From: Luteimonas salinisoli
GTDB lineage: Bacteria > Pseudomonadota > Gammaproteobacteria > Xanthomonadales > Xanthomonadaceae
DNA length: 64,000 bases
Assembly (NCBI RefSeq): GCF_013425525.1
Contig: NZ_JACCKA010000049.1
Location: forward strand, 1-64,000
Reading direction: 5' to 3'
How positions within the stretch are numbered: position 1 is the stretch's first letter; every line of letters begins with the position of its first letter. This document shows, piece by piece, positions 9,531 through 18,686 of the stretch. The position numbers were made by a program, and so were the translations under genes. The notes beneath the pieces were generated by a model. The model saw nothing but the letters and a program-made list of their open reading frames with translations, was not told where the DNA came from and searched no databases.

Positions 9531-9836
9531 GCACCGGGTGGGGGCGAGGAGGGGATCGAATCGTTGCCCTTCGGCAACACGCTGCCGCCCCCCGCTGCCG
9601 CTCGGTTCTGTCGAGCATCAATCCGCTTCAGCAGCGGCCTTCAGAGGGCGTTCCGGCGTCCATTGGTCCCGGTGGTCACCGATGCTGTCGGCATTCGGAC
9701 GGAATCATCGCCCTGGGCTTGCCCGCCAAACGGACGCCGCCGATACAGCCTTTGCCCATAGCGAGTGGATGACACTCATCGACGCTCAATCTCCTCTCGA
9801 CCTGCCACATCGTCGAACGCGAAGCACTTTTGAGCA
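9531..9836. other. Intergenic stretch upstream of ntrB, no gene supported
   Basis: About 300 bases between divergent-side ntrB and the small membrane protein gene. GC content drops compared with flanking genes. I see no tRNA-like fold, no convincing sigma-70 promoter and no ORF with a credible product. It should hold the ntrB promoter. Confidence 0.4.
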
Positions 9837-10124
9837 TCAGGGCGACAACAACATGAGTGCCGGAATCGTCGCCAGCCTCGAAGCCACGACAGCCACCGTC
9901 AGATCTGGCACCCAATCCGCAGAGATCCTCCAATGCAGCAACCCGATCAGGACAAGAAGCGAAAACGGCCAGCCGATTGCGGGCACGAGCGTCGCCACCC
10001 CCGTACCTGCAGCGATGATTGCGACGTCGTCCCACTCATACGGATCATTGAAAATCGACAGGGTGAGAGGAATCACCACTGCTACGACGCAAGCATAAAC
10101 AAGCGCCACAAGTACTGGGTGCAT
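9837..10124 (-). CDS. Small membrane protein of unknown function
   Basis: 95 aa from the ATG at 10124. Three hydrophobic segments are visible (about residues 3-24, 33-60 and 70-92), the first starting right after the initiator (MHPVLVALVYACVVAVVIP). The Shine-Dalgarno is weak (AAGGGC). No family is recognised. Codon use is less GC3-biased than in the neighbours, and with the next gene it forms a compositionally different patch, which suggests acquisition by transfer. An antisense frame over the same DNA was judged to be its shadow. Confidence 0.45.
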   Translation of the reverse strand: MHPVLVALVYACVVAVVIPLTLSIFNDPYEWDDVAIIAAGTGVATLVPAIGWPFSLLVLIGLLHWRISADWVPDLTVAVVASRLATIPALMLLSP

Positions 10125-10207
10125 TGGTGTACGCCCTTGGTTCGTCCGCTGATCAGGGCCTGTCGGCGGCCACGGCCATCGTCGCAAGTAGAGATACGCA
10201 GTTCAAT

Positions 10208-10483
10208 TTACGGATCTGCATTCGGGTCCGAGCTGGCACCAGCGTCTACAGCCAGCCACTTCAGTCCAACTGAAGACGCTGCCCACATAGCCCAGAATGC
10301 TGCGCCAAGCAATAGCAAAACAAGTGCGGCACTCATGTCGTACTCACCGCTTCCACTGACCAAGCTCCAAACGACGAAACATCCCAGGACCGCAGTTACT
10401 ACCCCTCCCACGATCGAGAACGCTCGCAGCAAATACAACAGCGTTCGATAGTAGTAACGATGCAGACGATTCAAGACAGTCAT
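10208..10483 (-). CDS. Small membrane protein of unknown function
   Basis: 91 aa from the ATG at 10483. A basic N-terminus (LNRLHRYYYRTLLYLLR) leads into two transmembrane helices (about 22-45 and 53-78) and an acidic C-terminal tail. The frame stays open upstream to 10711, but that extension is Arg/His-rich and looks non-coding. Same strand as the gene at 9837-10124 with an 83-base gap, so the two may be cotranscribed. Function unknown. Confidence 0.45.
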   Translation of the reverse strand: MTVLNRLHRYYYRTLLYLLRAFSIVGGVVTAVLGCFVVWSLVSGSGEYDMSAALVLLLLGAAFWAMWAASSVGLKWLAVDAGASSDPNADP

Positions 10484-11079
10484 CTCACTCGCACCCACGA
10501 CCAATCCAGCAGCTCGGCGCCCTGTGGTGCCAGTTGGCCCCGATACGTCGTGGGTGGCATCGGCGGGCGTCATCGACTCGTGTGTTGAGGCAGCAATGTC
10601 GGGACCCGCCAGCACTCCGTGATCCTCGGCGGTTCTGCGGCGCGTCCGTCGAGGATTCCGGTCGTAGTCTTCATGTCGACGAGCAGCGAGCGCGGCAAAG
10701 CGCATGATCACGGCGATCGTCGGAACGAGAGTCCGACGGGAGGTTCATCGCGAGTCCTTTCGTGGCCGGAGATTCGGGGATCGTAGCGCGGGACTCGCCC
10801 TCGGCGCACGCTCCTATTGAGTCGGCGAGGTGGCTGATGTCCCGTTGGCGGCCCTTCCGTTGTTCTACCCGCGCTTCGCTGCGCTCTCGAGGCCGTCATT
10901 CCACCCCCTTGGGGACTCTGCAGCCTGGGGACTTGGGGACGGATTCCGGCTCGACCGCCAGAGGGCCGCTGAGAACTGGTCGGCCACATGATCCGCACAT
11001 CCGTGCCGAGGGCCTGTCTTTCACCTCTGACTCACCCATTCAGCCGTAGCGTCGATTTCCCGTTTTGCGGAGCCTTCCC
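10484..11079. other. Non-coding stretch between small membrane protein genes and ku
   Basis: About 600 bases with lower GC than the surroundings. No ORF shows convincing coding character. A run containing GGGGACTCTGCAGCCTGGGG followed by CTTGGGGACGG (about 10912-10941) is repetitive, but I cannot assign it to a named element. The last 40 bases contain the ribosome-binding site of ku. Confidence 0.4.
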
Positions 11080-12009
11080 ATGGCGCGCCCGATCTGGACC
11101 GGCACCCTCTCCTTCGGCCTGCTCAACGTGCCGGTGTCGCTGATGTCGGGCGAGCGCAAGACCGACCTGCATTTCCGCATGCTCGACTCGCGCGACAACA
11201 CCCCGGTGCGCTACGAGCGGGTCAACGCCGAGAGCGGCGAGGAGGTGCCCTGGAAGGACATCGTCAAGGCGTTCGAGTACGACAAGGGCAGCTACGTGGT
11301 GCTGGAGAAATCCGATATCGCCTCGGCGGCGCCGGAGAGCCACGAGACGGTGGAGGTGGAGACCTTCGTCGATGCCGACTCCATCCCCCTGACCTATTTC
11401 GACAAGCCCTACGTGCTGGTGCCGGGCAAGAAGGCCGAGAAGGGCTACGTGCTGCTGCGCGAGACCCTGAAGGAGACCGGCAAGGTCGGCATCTCCAAGG
11501 TGGTGATCCGCACCCGCGAGTACCTGGCGGCGGTGATCCCGCGCGACGACGCCCTGCTGCTGATGCTGATGCGCTATCCGCAGGAGCTGGTGGACCCGGC
11601 CGAGTACCGCCTGCCCGAGGGCAAGGCCTCCGACTACCGGATCAGCGCGAAGGAGCTGCAGATGGCCAGGCAGCTGATCGAGTCGATGTCCGGCGAGTGG
11701 AAGCCGGAGGACTACAAGAACGAGTTCCGCGCGCGGCTGGAGGAAGTGATCCGCAAGAAGATGAAGTCCAAGGGCGCCCTGGCCGAGACCGACGAGCGCG
11801 AGTTCGACACGCCCGAGGACGCCACCACCAACGTGGTCGACTTCATGTCGCTGCTGGAGAAGAGCATCGCCGGCAAGAAGCGCACGCCGGCGAAGAAGAC
11901 CGGCAGCAAGAAGAGCGCAAAGAAGGCCGCGAAGAAGACGACCAAGAAGACCGCCAAGAAATCCGGCCGCAAGGCAGCGAAGAAGACCGCCGCGCGCAAG
12001 GCGGGCTGA
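11080..12009 (+). CDS. ku: Non-homologous end-joining protein Ku
   Basis: 309 aa. Begins ARPIWTGTLSFGLLNVPV, the signature start of bacterial Ku. The Ku core beta-barrel spans about residues 1-250. The last ~45 residues are a Lys/Ala-rich tail (repeated KKTAKK, KKAAKK) like the extended basic tails of bacterial Ku that bind DNA. Ku forms a homodimeric ring on double-strand DNA ends and recruits LigD. GCGGAG sits 7-8 bases before the ATG. It is followed by a LigD polymerase-domain gene 18 bases downstream on the same strand. Confidence 0.96.
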   Translation: MARPIWTGTLSFGLLNVPVSLMSGERKTDLHFRMLDSRDNTPVRYERVNAESGEEVPWKDIVKAFEYDKGSYVVLEKSDIASAAPESHETVEVETFVDADSIPLTYFDKPYVLVPGKKAEKGYVLLRETLKETGKVGISKVVIRTREYLAAVIPRDDALLLMLMRYPQELVDPAEYRLPEGKASDYRISAKELQMARQLIESMSGEWKPEDYKNEFRARLEEVIRKKMKSKGALAETDEREFDTPEDATTNVVDFMSLLEKSIAGKKRTPAKKTGSKKSAKKAAKKTTKKTAKKSGRKAAKKTAARKAG

Positions 12010-12027
12010 AGACGCGAGGCGGGCAAG

Positions 12028-12882
12028 ATGCGGCTGACCAGCCCCGACCGGGTGGTGTTCAAGGGTGCCGGCTGCACCAAGCGCGACGTGGCCGACTACT
12101 ACCGCGCGGTGGCGGATCGGCTGCTGGCGGAGATCGCCGGCCGGCCGCTGTCGCTGCTGCGCTGCCCGGACGGCGCCGGCGGCGATTGCTTCTTCCAGAA
12201 GCACCATGCCGACAGCCTGGGCACGCACGTGCACGCGATCGAGCTGGAGCAGAAGAGCGGGCCGGCGCAATACCTGTACATCGACGACGTCGAGGGGCTG
12301 CTCCAGCTGGTGCAGATGAACACCCTGGAGTTCCATCCCTGGGGCTCGCGCATCGCCGCGCCGGAACGCCCCGATCGCCTGGTCTTCGACCTCGATCCCG
12401 GCCGCGGCGTCGGCTGGCCCGACATCGTCGGCGCCGCGCGCGCGATGCGCCGCGCGCTGAAGCGGACCGGGCTGGAAAGTTTCGTGCGCCTGTCCGGCGG
12501 CAAGGGCCTGCACGTGGTGGTGCCGATCGCGCCGGGCCCGTCCTGGGACGAGGTGCGCGGCTTCTGCGAGGCGATGGCGCGGAAGATGGCGGAAGCGGAC
12601 CCCGAACGTTACGTGGCGACGATGGCCAAGGCCAAGCGCGGCGGCAAGGTGTTCATCGACTGGCTGCGCAACGCACGCGGGCAGACCAGCGTGGCGTCGT
12701 GGTCGCTGCGCGCGCGCAAGGGCGCGCCGGTGGCGGTGCCGATCCGCTGGCGCGAGCTGGGAAGCGTCGAACGGCCCGATGCCTTTCACCTGGTCCGCGC
12801 GAAGCAGCGTGCTGCGCGGCTGCGCGGGGATCCGTGGGAGGGCTTCGATTCGATGAGGCAGAAATTGCCTGCCGGCGACTGA
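12028..12882 (+). CDS. Stand-alone LigD-type polymerase/primase (POL) domain protein
   Basis: 284 aa, the length of one LigD polymerase domain. It shows the N-terminal LTSPDRVVFKGAG, the metal-binding DLDPG motif (VFDLDPGRG), the SGGKGLHVVVP nucleotide-binding stretch and the third acidic motif FIDWLRN. These are the catalytic residues of archaeo-eukaryotic primase-like repair polymerases, which fill in gaps and add ribonucleotides at broken ends. No ATP-dependent ligase or 3'-phosphoesterase domain precedes or follows it, unlike the usual multi-domain LigD. GAGGCGGG precedes the ATG. Operon with ku. Confidence 0.9.
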   Translation: MRLTSPDRVVFKGAGCTKRDVADYYRAVADRLLAEIAGRPLSLLRCPDGAGGDCFFQKHHADSLGTHVHAIELEQKSGPAQYLYIDDVEGLLQLVQMNTLEFHPWGSRIAAPERPDRLVFDLDPGRGVGWPDIVGAARAMRRALKRTGLESFVRLSGGKGLHVVVPIAPGPSWDEVRGFCEAMARKMAEADPERYVATMAKAKRGGKVFIDWLRNARGQTSVASWSLRARKGAPVAVPIRWRELGSVERPDAFHLVRAKQRAARLRGDPWEGFDSMRQKLPAGD

Positions 12883-12889
12883 GCCGAGG

Positions 12890-12969
12890 GTGGGCGGCTT
12901 CGGCCGGGCTTGCGGTGATGCCGGGCGTTGGGGCCGGCGCAGGCTTTCGCGGCCATGGGCCGCTCCTAC
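12890..12969. repeat. Degenerate GTAG-type REP half element (copy F)
   Basis: The right end TTTCGCGGCCATGGGCCGCT plus CCTAC (ending at 12969) is intact, but the left GTAG end is lost. It lies between convergent LigD-POL and YjbR-type genes. Confidence 0.6.
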
Positions 12970-13379
12970 GGGAGGACGGTCGCGTCGGCTGGAGAGGGCG
13001 GCTTGCGGCGTTGCGCGGCGCTTGCACCGAGGATCGCTTCGCGGCGCGCCCTGGGCAACGTGTCCAGCGCGCGGCGCCAGGACCACTCCACCAGCTCGCG
13101 CAGCTGGTCCCCGGGAAACGCGGCCACGTCGACGATGGTGATCCAGCGGTGGCGGGCCAGCCAGCGCGCAGGGCGGATGCCAGGCACGTCGGTCAGCTCC
13201 AGGAACCGCTCAGGCGCCACCTTGAGGCTGAAGCGCCAGCGTTCCGGCGCGCTGGTCTTGAAGTGGGCGAAGCGTTTGCCGCCGACGCTGTAGACCAGGA
13301 TGTTGGCAGGAGCGCCGTGCTCGTAGCCTTCGGCGCCCGGCAGGCCCGCACAGAAGGCTTTGAGCTGCGCGACGTTCAT
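12966..13379 (-). CDS. MmcQ/YjbR family protein
   Basis: 137 aa. The segments LPGAEGYEH, FAHFKTSAPERWRFSLKV and HRWITIVDV match the CyaY-like fold of the MmcQ/YjbR family, small proteins of uncertain function thought to bind DNA. The C-terminal ~15 residues are basic and proline-rich and run into the REP half element, so the stop may have moved through it. It lies 4 bases downstream of nothing but directly after the start of the amidase gene's stop (amidase stop 13384, this start 13379 belongs upstream on the same strand), so the two are arranged head-to-tail and probably share a transcript. Confidence 0.75.
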   Translation of the reverse strand: MNVAQLKAFCAGLPGAEGYEHGAPANILVYSVGGKRFAHFKTSAPERWRFSLKVAPERFLELTDVPGIRPARWLARHRWITIVDVAAFPGDQLRELVEWSWRRALDTLPRARREAILGASAAQRRKPPSPADATVLP

Positions 13380-13383
13380 CGAC

Positions 13384-14136
13384 TCACTCGGCCGGCGACA
13401 GCAGCGGCAGCGGGGTCCAGGTCAGCGCATGCAGGATGCGCAGGTCCTCGTCGTCCAGCACGCTGCCGTCGAGGCCGCGAAAGCGCATCCGGAACGCGTG
13501 GATGGTCGCTTCCGGGCGGTCCACCGGATAGCCGATCTGGCGCAGCGCGGCGAGCGGGTCGAATCCGGGCGGCGGCGGCGGCGCGGCCGGGTCTGGCCAG
13601 ATGCCGAAGCCGGCCTCGGCCAGGCGCTTCCAGGGAAACAGCGCGCCGGGATCGACCTTGCGGCCCGGCGCGAGATCGGAATGGCCGATCACGTTCTCGC
13701 GCGGGATGCGCAAGCGCGTGGTCAGGTCCTCGAGCAGCACCAGGAGCGACTCGATCTGGGCGTCGGAGAACGGCTCGCGACCGTCGTTGTCCAGCTCGAT
13801 GCCGATCGAGGCCGAGTTGACGTCGCCGATCGCGCCCCAGCTGCCGGCGCCGGCGTGCCAGGCGCGATGCTCGTCGGAGACCAACTGGTACAGCGCGCCG
13901 TCGTCGCCGATCAGGTAGTGCGCGCTGACCCGGCCGCCGCTGTTGCGCGTGCGCAGGGTGTGCAGGCTCTGCCGCACCGAGTCCTGCTCGGTGTAGTGCA
14001 CCACGATCAACACCGCGCGGCGCGCGTCGTGGTTGTCCGACGGTACCCACTGGGCGAGCGGGTTGCGCGGCGGCGCGTGGGTGCAGGCGGACAGTGCGAC
14101 GAGGCACGCGAGCAGCAGGGCGGGGCGGAAGCGCAT
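13384..14136 (-). CDS. N-acetylmuramoyl-L-alanine amidase, lipoprotein (AmiD-like)
   Basis: 250 aa. Signal peptide with lipobox (VALSAC) at about residue 18. The amidase_2 domain follows, with zinc ligands visible as His in IVVHYT, His in the central EHRAWHAG, and the C-terminal GHSDLAPGRKVDPG motif with the catalytic Lys. A PG-binding-like C-terminal helical region ends the protein. It cleaves the bond between muramic acid and the stem peptide, as E. coli AmiD does at the outer membrane. Start at MRFRPALL; an alternative ATG 12 bases upstream exists. Its stop is 4 bases from the YjbR-type gene's ATG. Confidence 0.88.
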   Translation of the reverse strand: MRFRPALLLACLVALSACTHAPPRNPLAQWVPSDNHDARRAVLIVVHYTEQDSVRQSLHTLRTRNSGGRVSAHYLIGDDGALYQLVSDEHRAWHAGAGSWGAIGDVNSASIGIELDNDGREPFSDAQIESLLVLLEDLTTRLRIPRENVIGHSDLAPGRKVDPGALFPWKRLAEAGFGIWPDPAAPPPPPGFDPLAALRQIGYPVDRPEATIHAFRMRFRGLDGSVLDDEDLRILHALTWTPLPLLSPAE

Positions 14137-14173
14137 GCCGCATTGCACCCGCTGGCCGGCGCGATTGCAAGTC

Positions 14174-14207
14174 CAAAAAAAACGGGCAGCGATCGCTCGC
14201 TGCCCGT
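14174..14207 (-). terminator. Rho-independent terminator of the glnK-amtB operon
   Basis: An 11-bp perfect stem (ACGGGCAGCGA, 14182-14192, with TCGCTGCCCGT, 14197-14207) with a 4-base loop. On the minus strand it is followed by eight Ts (14182-14175). It lies 29 bases after the amtB stop. Confidence 0.92.
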
Positions 14208-14235
14208 CTCACCTCGTGGGGGAGGTGGATGCCGC

Positions 14236-15672
14236 TCAGGTTTCGTAGGCGGACTCGCCGTGGGACACGATGTCCAGGCCGGCGCGCTCGTCCTCCTCGC
14301 TCACGCGCAGGCCGACCATCAGCTTGGTGGCCAGGATCGCCAAGGCGGTCACCACGGCGCACCAGACGATGGTGAACACCACGCTGATCGCCTGCACGCC
14401 GACCTGGGTGCCGATGGCGAGGTCGGCCTCGGTGCCGCCCAGCGATTCGGCGCTGAACACTCCGGTGAGCAGCGCGCCGACGATCCCGCCGACGCCGTGC
14501 ACGCCGAACACGTCGAGACTGTCGTCGGCGCCGAGCAGGCGCTTGAGGCCGTTGACCGCCCACACGCAGATCGCGCCGGCGGCCAGGCCGATCACGATCG
14601 CACCGAGCGGGCCGACGGTGCCGGCGGCGGGAGTGATGCCGACCAGGCCGGCGATCGCGCCCGAGGCCGCACCCAGGGCCGACGGCCGGCCCTTGCTCAC
14701 CGCCTCGACGAGGCTCCACGCCACCACCGCTGCGGCGGTGGCCACCATGGTATTGATCATCGCCAGCGCGGCGCTGGCGTCGGCGGCCAGCGCCGACCCG
14801 GCGTTGAAGCCGAACCAGCCCACCCACAGCAGCGAGGCGCCGATGAAGGTGAACGGCACGCTGTGCGGCTTGATCGCCTCGCGCCCGTAGCCCAGCCGCC
14901 TGCCGAGGAAGTACGCGCCCACCAGCCCGGCCACGCCGGCGTTGATATGCACCACGGTGCCGCCGGCGAAGTCGATCACGCCGCGGTGCGCCAGGAACCC
15001 GCCCTCGCCGCTCCACACCATGTGCACCATCGGCAGGTAGGCGAAGGTGACCCACAGCACCGAGAACAGCAACACCGCGGCGAACTTGATGCGCTCGGCG
15101 AAGGAACCGACGATAAGCGCGGTGGTGATGCCGGCGAAGGTGGCCTGGAACGCCACGAACAGGAACTCGGGCAGGCCGCCGGCGTCGGTATCGGCGACGA
15201 TGCCGCGCAGGAAGGCCTTCTCGGTGAACGAGCCGAAGAACGCGTTGCCCTCGGTGAACGCCGCGCTGTAGCCATAGGCCACCCAGACCAGCATCACCAC
15301 CGAGTACACCACCAGCACCTGCATCAGCACCGACAGCACGTTCTTGGAGCGCACCATGCCGCCGTAGAACAGCGCCAGTCCGGGCACCACCATCAGCAGC
15401 ACCAGCAGGGTGGAGGTGAGCATCCAGGCGACGTCGCCGCTGTCGAACGCCGCCTCCGCGGCGGCGGCCTCGTCCGGCGCCTCGCCGACAACCTGCGACA
15501 TCGCACCGGCGGCGGGGACTTCGTAGCCTTCCTCCACCGTCTCCGGCTGCGGCACGCCGGCGTCCTGGGCGACGGCGCCGGCCGCGAAGCCGAGACCGAG
15601 CACCGCGAGCAGGGTCAGCATGCACAACAGATGCACTCGGGTCTTCCACCCGGAGAAATCGCGGATCTTCAT
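14236..15672 (-). CDS. amtB: Ammonium transporter AmtB
   Basis: 478 aa. A cleavable signal peptide (to about residue 36, GAVAQD) and an acidic linker precede eleven transmembrane helices typical of Amt proteins. Hallmarks include ALFYGGMVRSKN, the HINAGVAGLVGAYFLG segment with the first pore His, GWFGFNAGSAL, and DVFGVHGVGGIVGALLTG with the second pore His. It imports ammonium and is gated by the PII protein encoded just upstream. GGAGGAG precedes the ATG. The cytoplasmic C-terminal tail ends ERAGLDIVSHGESAYET, the GlnK-docking region. Confidence 0.96.
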   Translation of the reverse strand: MKIRDFSGWKTRVHLLCMLTLLAVLGLGFAAGAVAQDAGVPQPETVEEGYEVPAAGAMSQVVGEAPDEAAAAEAAFDSGDVAWMLTSTLLVLLMVVPGLALFYGGMVRSKNVLSVLMQVLVVYSVVMLVWVAYGYSAAFTEGNAFFGSFTEKAFLRGIVADTDAGGLPEFLFVAFQATFAGITTALIVGSFAERIKFAAVLLFSVLWVTFAYLPMVHMVWSGEGGFLAHRGVIDFAGGTVVHINAGVAGLVGAYFLGRRLGYGREAIKPHSVPFTFIGASLLWVGWFGFNAGSALAADASAALAMINTMVATAAAVVAWSLVEAVSKGRPSALGAASGAIAGLVGITPAAGTVGPLGAIVIGLAAGAICVWAVNGLKRLLGADDSLDVFGVHGVGGIVGALLTGVFSAESLGGTEADLAIGTQVGVQAISVVFTIVWCAVVTALAILATKLMVGLRVSEEDERAGLDIVSHGESAYET

Positions 15673-15694
15673 GGTTGTCTCCTCCGTCGTGGGG

Positions 15695-16775
<1,081 letters not shown>

Positions 16776-16980
16776 GACCAGGCTCCTCGATGATGGAACC
16801 CTCCCCGTCATTGCGTCTTGCGTGTCGCCGTTGCCGCGCGGCCGCCCGCATCGCTGCCTGCCGCGCTCCGGCCGGGGTTCTGTGCCCCCGTGCCGGCCCT
16901 GCCTGTTTCTCTCCGTGCGTCGAGCGCCGTTCCTGGCCCTGCCCCTGCGCCGCCCGCCTGGCCGCGCGCTGGAGGAACCT

Positions 16981-17011
16981 GCGGCCCGGCGCGCACTCCG
17001 CGCCGGGCCGC
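16981..17011 (-). terminator. GC-rich 13-bp hairpin after glnA
   Basis: GCGGCCCGGCGCG and its exact complement CGCGCCGGGCCGC are separated by CACTC. It starts 11 bases past the glnA stop codon. No T-run follows on the minus strand, so it may act as a weak intrinsic terminator, a Rho-assisted stop or a 3'-end stabiliser. Confidence 0.6.
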
Positions 17012-17021
17012 CCTTCCCCGG

Positions 17022-18431
17022 TCAGACGGTGTAGTACAGCTGGTATTCCAATGGGTGCGTCGCGGCGCGGAACTTGGTCACTTCCTGCATCTTCAGCGCG
17101 ATGTAGCCGTCGATGAAGTCGTCGGTGAACACCCCGCCGGCGGTGAGGAACTCGCGGTCGGCGTCCAGCGCGTCGAGCGCCTGGTCGAGCGAGTGGCACA
17201 CCTTCGGGATGTTCTTCTCCTCTTCCGGCGGCAGATCGTAGAGGTCCTTATCGCTGGGGCCGCCCGGGTCGATCTGGTTCCTGATGCCGTCCAGCCCCGC
17301 CATCAGCAGCGCGGCGAAGGTGAGGTAGCCCGACTGCATCGGGTCCGGGAAGCGCACCTCGACGCGGCGCGCCTTGGGATTGGCCACGAACGGGATCCGG
17401 CAGCTCGCCGAACGGTTGCGCGCCGAGTAGGCCAGCATCACCGGCGCCTCGAAGCCCGGCACCAGGCGCTTGTAGCTGTTGGTGGTGGAGTTGGCGAAGG
17501 CGTTGATCGCCCGCGCGTGCTTGAAGATGCCGCCGATGTACCACAGCGCGGTCTGGCTCAGGCCGCCGTAGCCGTCGCCGGTGAACATGTTGGTGCCGCC
17601 CTTGGCCAGCGACTGGTGCACGTGCATGCCGCTGCCGTTGTCGCCGACGAGCGGTTTCGGCATGAAGGTGGCGGTCTTGCCGTTGCGGAAGGCGACGTTC
17701 TTGATGACGTACTTCATCGCCAGCAGCTCGTCGGCCTTCTTGACCAGCGAGTTGAACTTGGTGCCGATCTCGCACTGCCCGGCGTTGGCGACCTCGTGGT
17801 GGTGCACCTCCACCTCGATGCCGATCTGCTCCAGGGTCTTGCACATCTCGGCGCGCAGGTCGTGCAGCGAGTCGACCGGCGGGGTCGGGAAGTAGCCGCC
17901 CTTGATGGTCGGCCGGTAGCCGGTATTGCCGCCCTGGTACTCCTTGGCCGAGTTCCAGTGCGCCTCTTCCGAATCGATATGGAAGAAGGTGTGGCCCATC
18001 TCGACGCCGAAGCGCACCGAGTCGAACACGAAGAACTCCGGCTCCGGGCCGAAGAACGCCTGGTCGGCGATGCCGGAGGACTTGAGGAAGGCCTCGGCGC
18101 GCTTGGCCACGCCGCGCGGATCGCGCGAATACGACTGCATGGTGGACGGGTCGAGCACGTCGCAGACCAGCACCAGGGTGGGGTCGGCCGGGAACGGGTC
18201 CACGTAGGCGCTGGACGGATCGGGCAGCAGCACCATGTCGGATTCGTTGATGCCCTTCCAGCCGGGGATCGACGAGCCGTCGAACATGGTGCCGTCCTCG
18301 AACAGCCCGGGCTCGACGATCGACTTCGGATAGGTGACGTGGTGCTGCACCCCGCGCATGTCGGTGAAGCGCAGGTCGACGAACTCGACCTTGTGGTCCT
18401 TGATCAGCTTTTCGACGTGGTCGGTGGACAT
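17022..18431 (-). CDS. glnA: Glutamine synthetase, type I
   Basis: 469 aa from [13 protein letters not shown]. Contains the GS signatures FDGSSIPGW, the ATP-binding [16 protein letters not shown], the NRSASCRIP catalytic strand and the adenylylation site near the C-terminus (DLYDLPPEE, the Tyr modified by GlnE). It converts glutamate, ammonia and ATP to glutamine as a dodecamer. An upstream in-frame extension to 18521 is rejected because it overlaps the sigma-54 promoter and leader. GAGG lies about 13 bases before the ATG. Confidence 0.97.
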   Translation of the reverse strand: MSTDHVEKLIKDHKVEFVDLRFTDMRGVQHHVTYPKSIVEPGLFEDGTMFDGSSIPGWKGINESDMVLLPDPSSAYVDPFPADPTLVLVCDVLDPSTMQSYSRDPRGVAKRAEAFLKSSGIADQAFFGPEPEFFVFDSVRFGVEMGHTFFHIDSEEAHWNSAKEYQGGNTGYRPTIKGGYFPTPPVDSLHDLRAEMCKTLEQIGIEVEVHHHEVANAGQCEIGTKFNSLVKKADELLAMKYVIKNVAFRNGKTATFMPKPLVGDNGSGMHVHQSLAKGGTNMFTGDGYGGLSQTALWYIGGIFKHARAINAFANSTTNSYKRLVPGFEAPVMLAYSARNRSASCRIPFVANPKARRVEVRFPDPMQSGYLTFAALLMAGLDGIRNQIDPGGPSDKDLYDLPPEEEKNIPKVCHSLDQALDALDADREFLTAGGVFTDDFIDGYIALKMQEVTKFRAATHPLEYQLYYTV

Positions 18432-18474
18432 CTGGACGTTGAACCTCGGTGGTGTGTGGATGCGACGTTGGGTC

Positions 18475-18489
18475 GCAAGCGCCGTGCCA
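18475..18489 (-). promoter_or_regulatory. Sigma-54 promoter of glnA
   Basis: Minus-strand TGGCACGGCGCTTGC fits the -24/-12 consensus TGGCACG-N4-TTGC exactly. It lies 43 bases upstream of the glnA ATG, giving a leader of about 30 bases. Two NtrC-type sites lie further upstream. Confidence 0.9.
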
Positions 18490-18550
18490 ACCGCTGCTGC
18501 GGCACAAGTCGTTGATTTCATTAGCCGGGATCGCCGAGGACTGGTACTGC

Positions 18551-18567
18551 TGCACTGCAGAAGTGCA
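18551..18567 (-). promoter_or_regulatory. NtrC-type enhancer site 1 of glnA
   Basis: TGCACTGCAGAAGTGCA, a palindrome whose arms extend to 8 bp (18549-18569). Spacing of the half-sites equals the NtrC consensus. Its centre is about 95 bases upstream of the expected transcription start. Confidence 0.8.
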
Positions 18568-18581
18568 GCTCGATGCGCCGC

Positions 18582-18598
18582 CGCACCAATCTGGTGCG
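18582..18598 (-). promoter_or_regulatory. NtrC-type enhancer site 2 of glnA
   Basis: CGCACCAATCTGGTGCG contains the perfect core GCACCA-N3-TGGTGC. Its centre is 31 bases (about three helical turns) from site 1, an arrangement suited to cooperative NtrC binding. Confidence 0.85.
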
Positions 18599-18686
18599 CT
18601 GCGGGAAGCGCGTTTCCAGCGCGGACCCGACGACCCGCCGCGTCATACGGCTTCGGGCGCCCTGCCCGCCACGGGGACGCAGCCCG

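Noticed and set aside
9529-10098. A 189-aa plus-strand ORF
   Set aside because: It is antisense to the small membrane protein gene, Ser/Arg-rich, and shows no recognisable feature.
10708-10998. A 96-aa minus-strand ORF
   Set aside because: Arg/Pro-rich sequence without ribosome-binding site, domain or neighbouring partner; treated as non-coding.
11883-12006. Repetitive AAGAAG-rich DNA as a possible tandem-repeat element
   Set aside because: It encodes the Lys-rich tail of Ku in frame, which explains the repeat.
16776-17021. Search for a sigma-54 promoter or NtrC site before the porin-glnK-amtB genes
   Set aside because: No TGGC-N8-TTGC-like or TGCACC/GGTGCA pair was found, so none is claimed.
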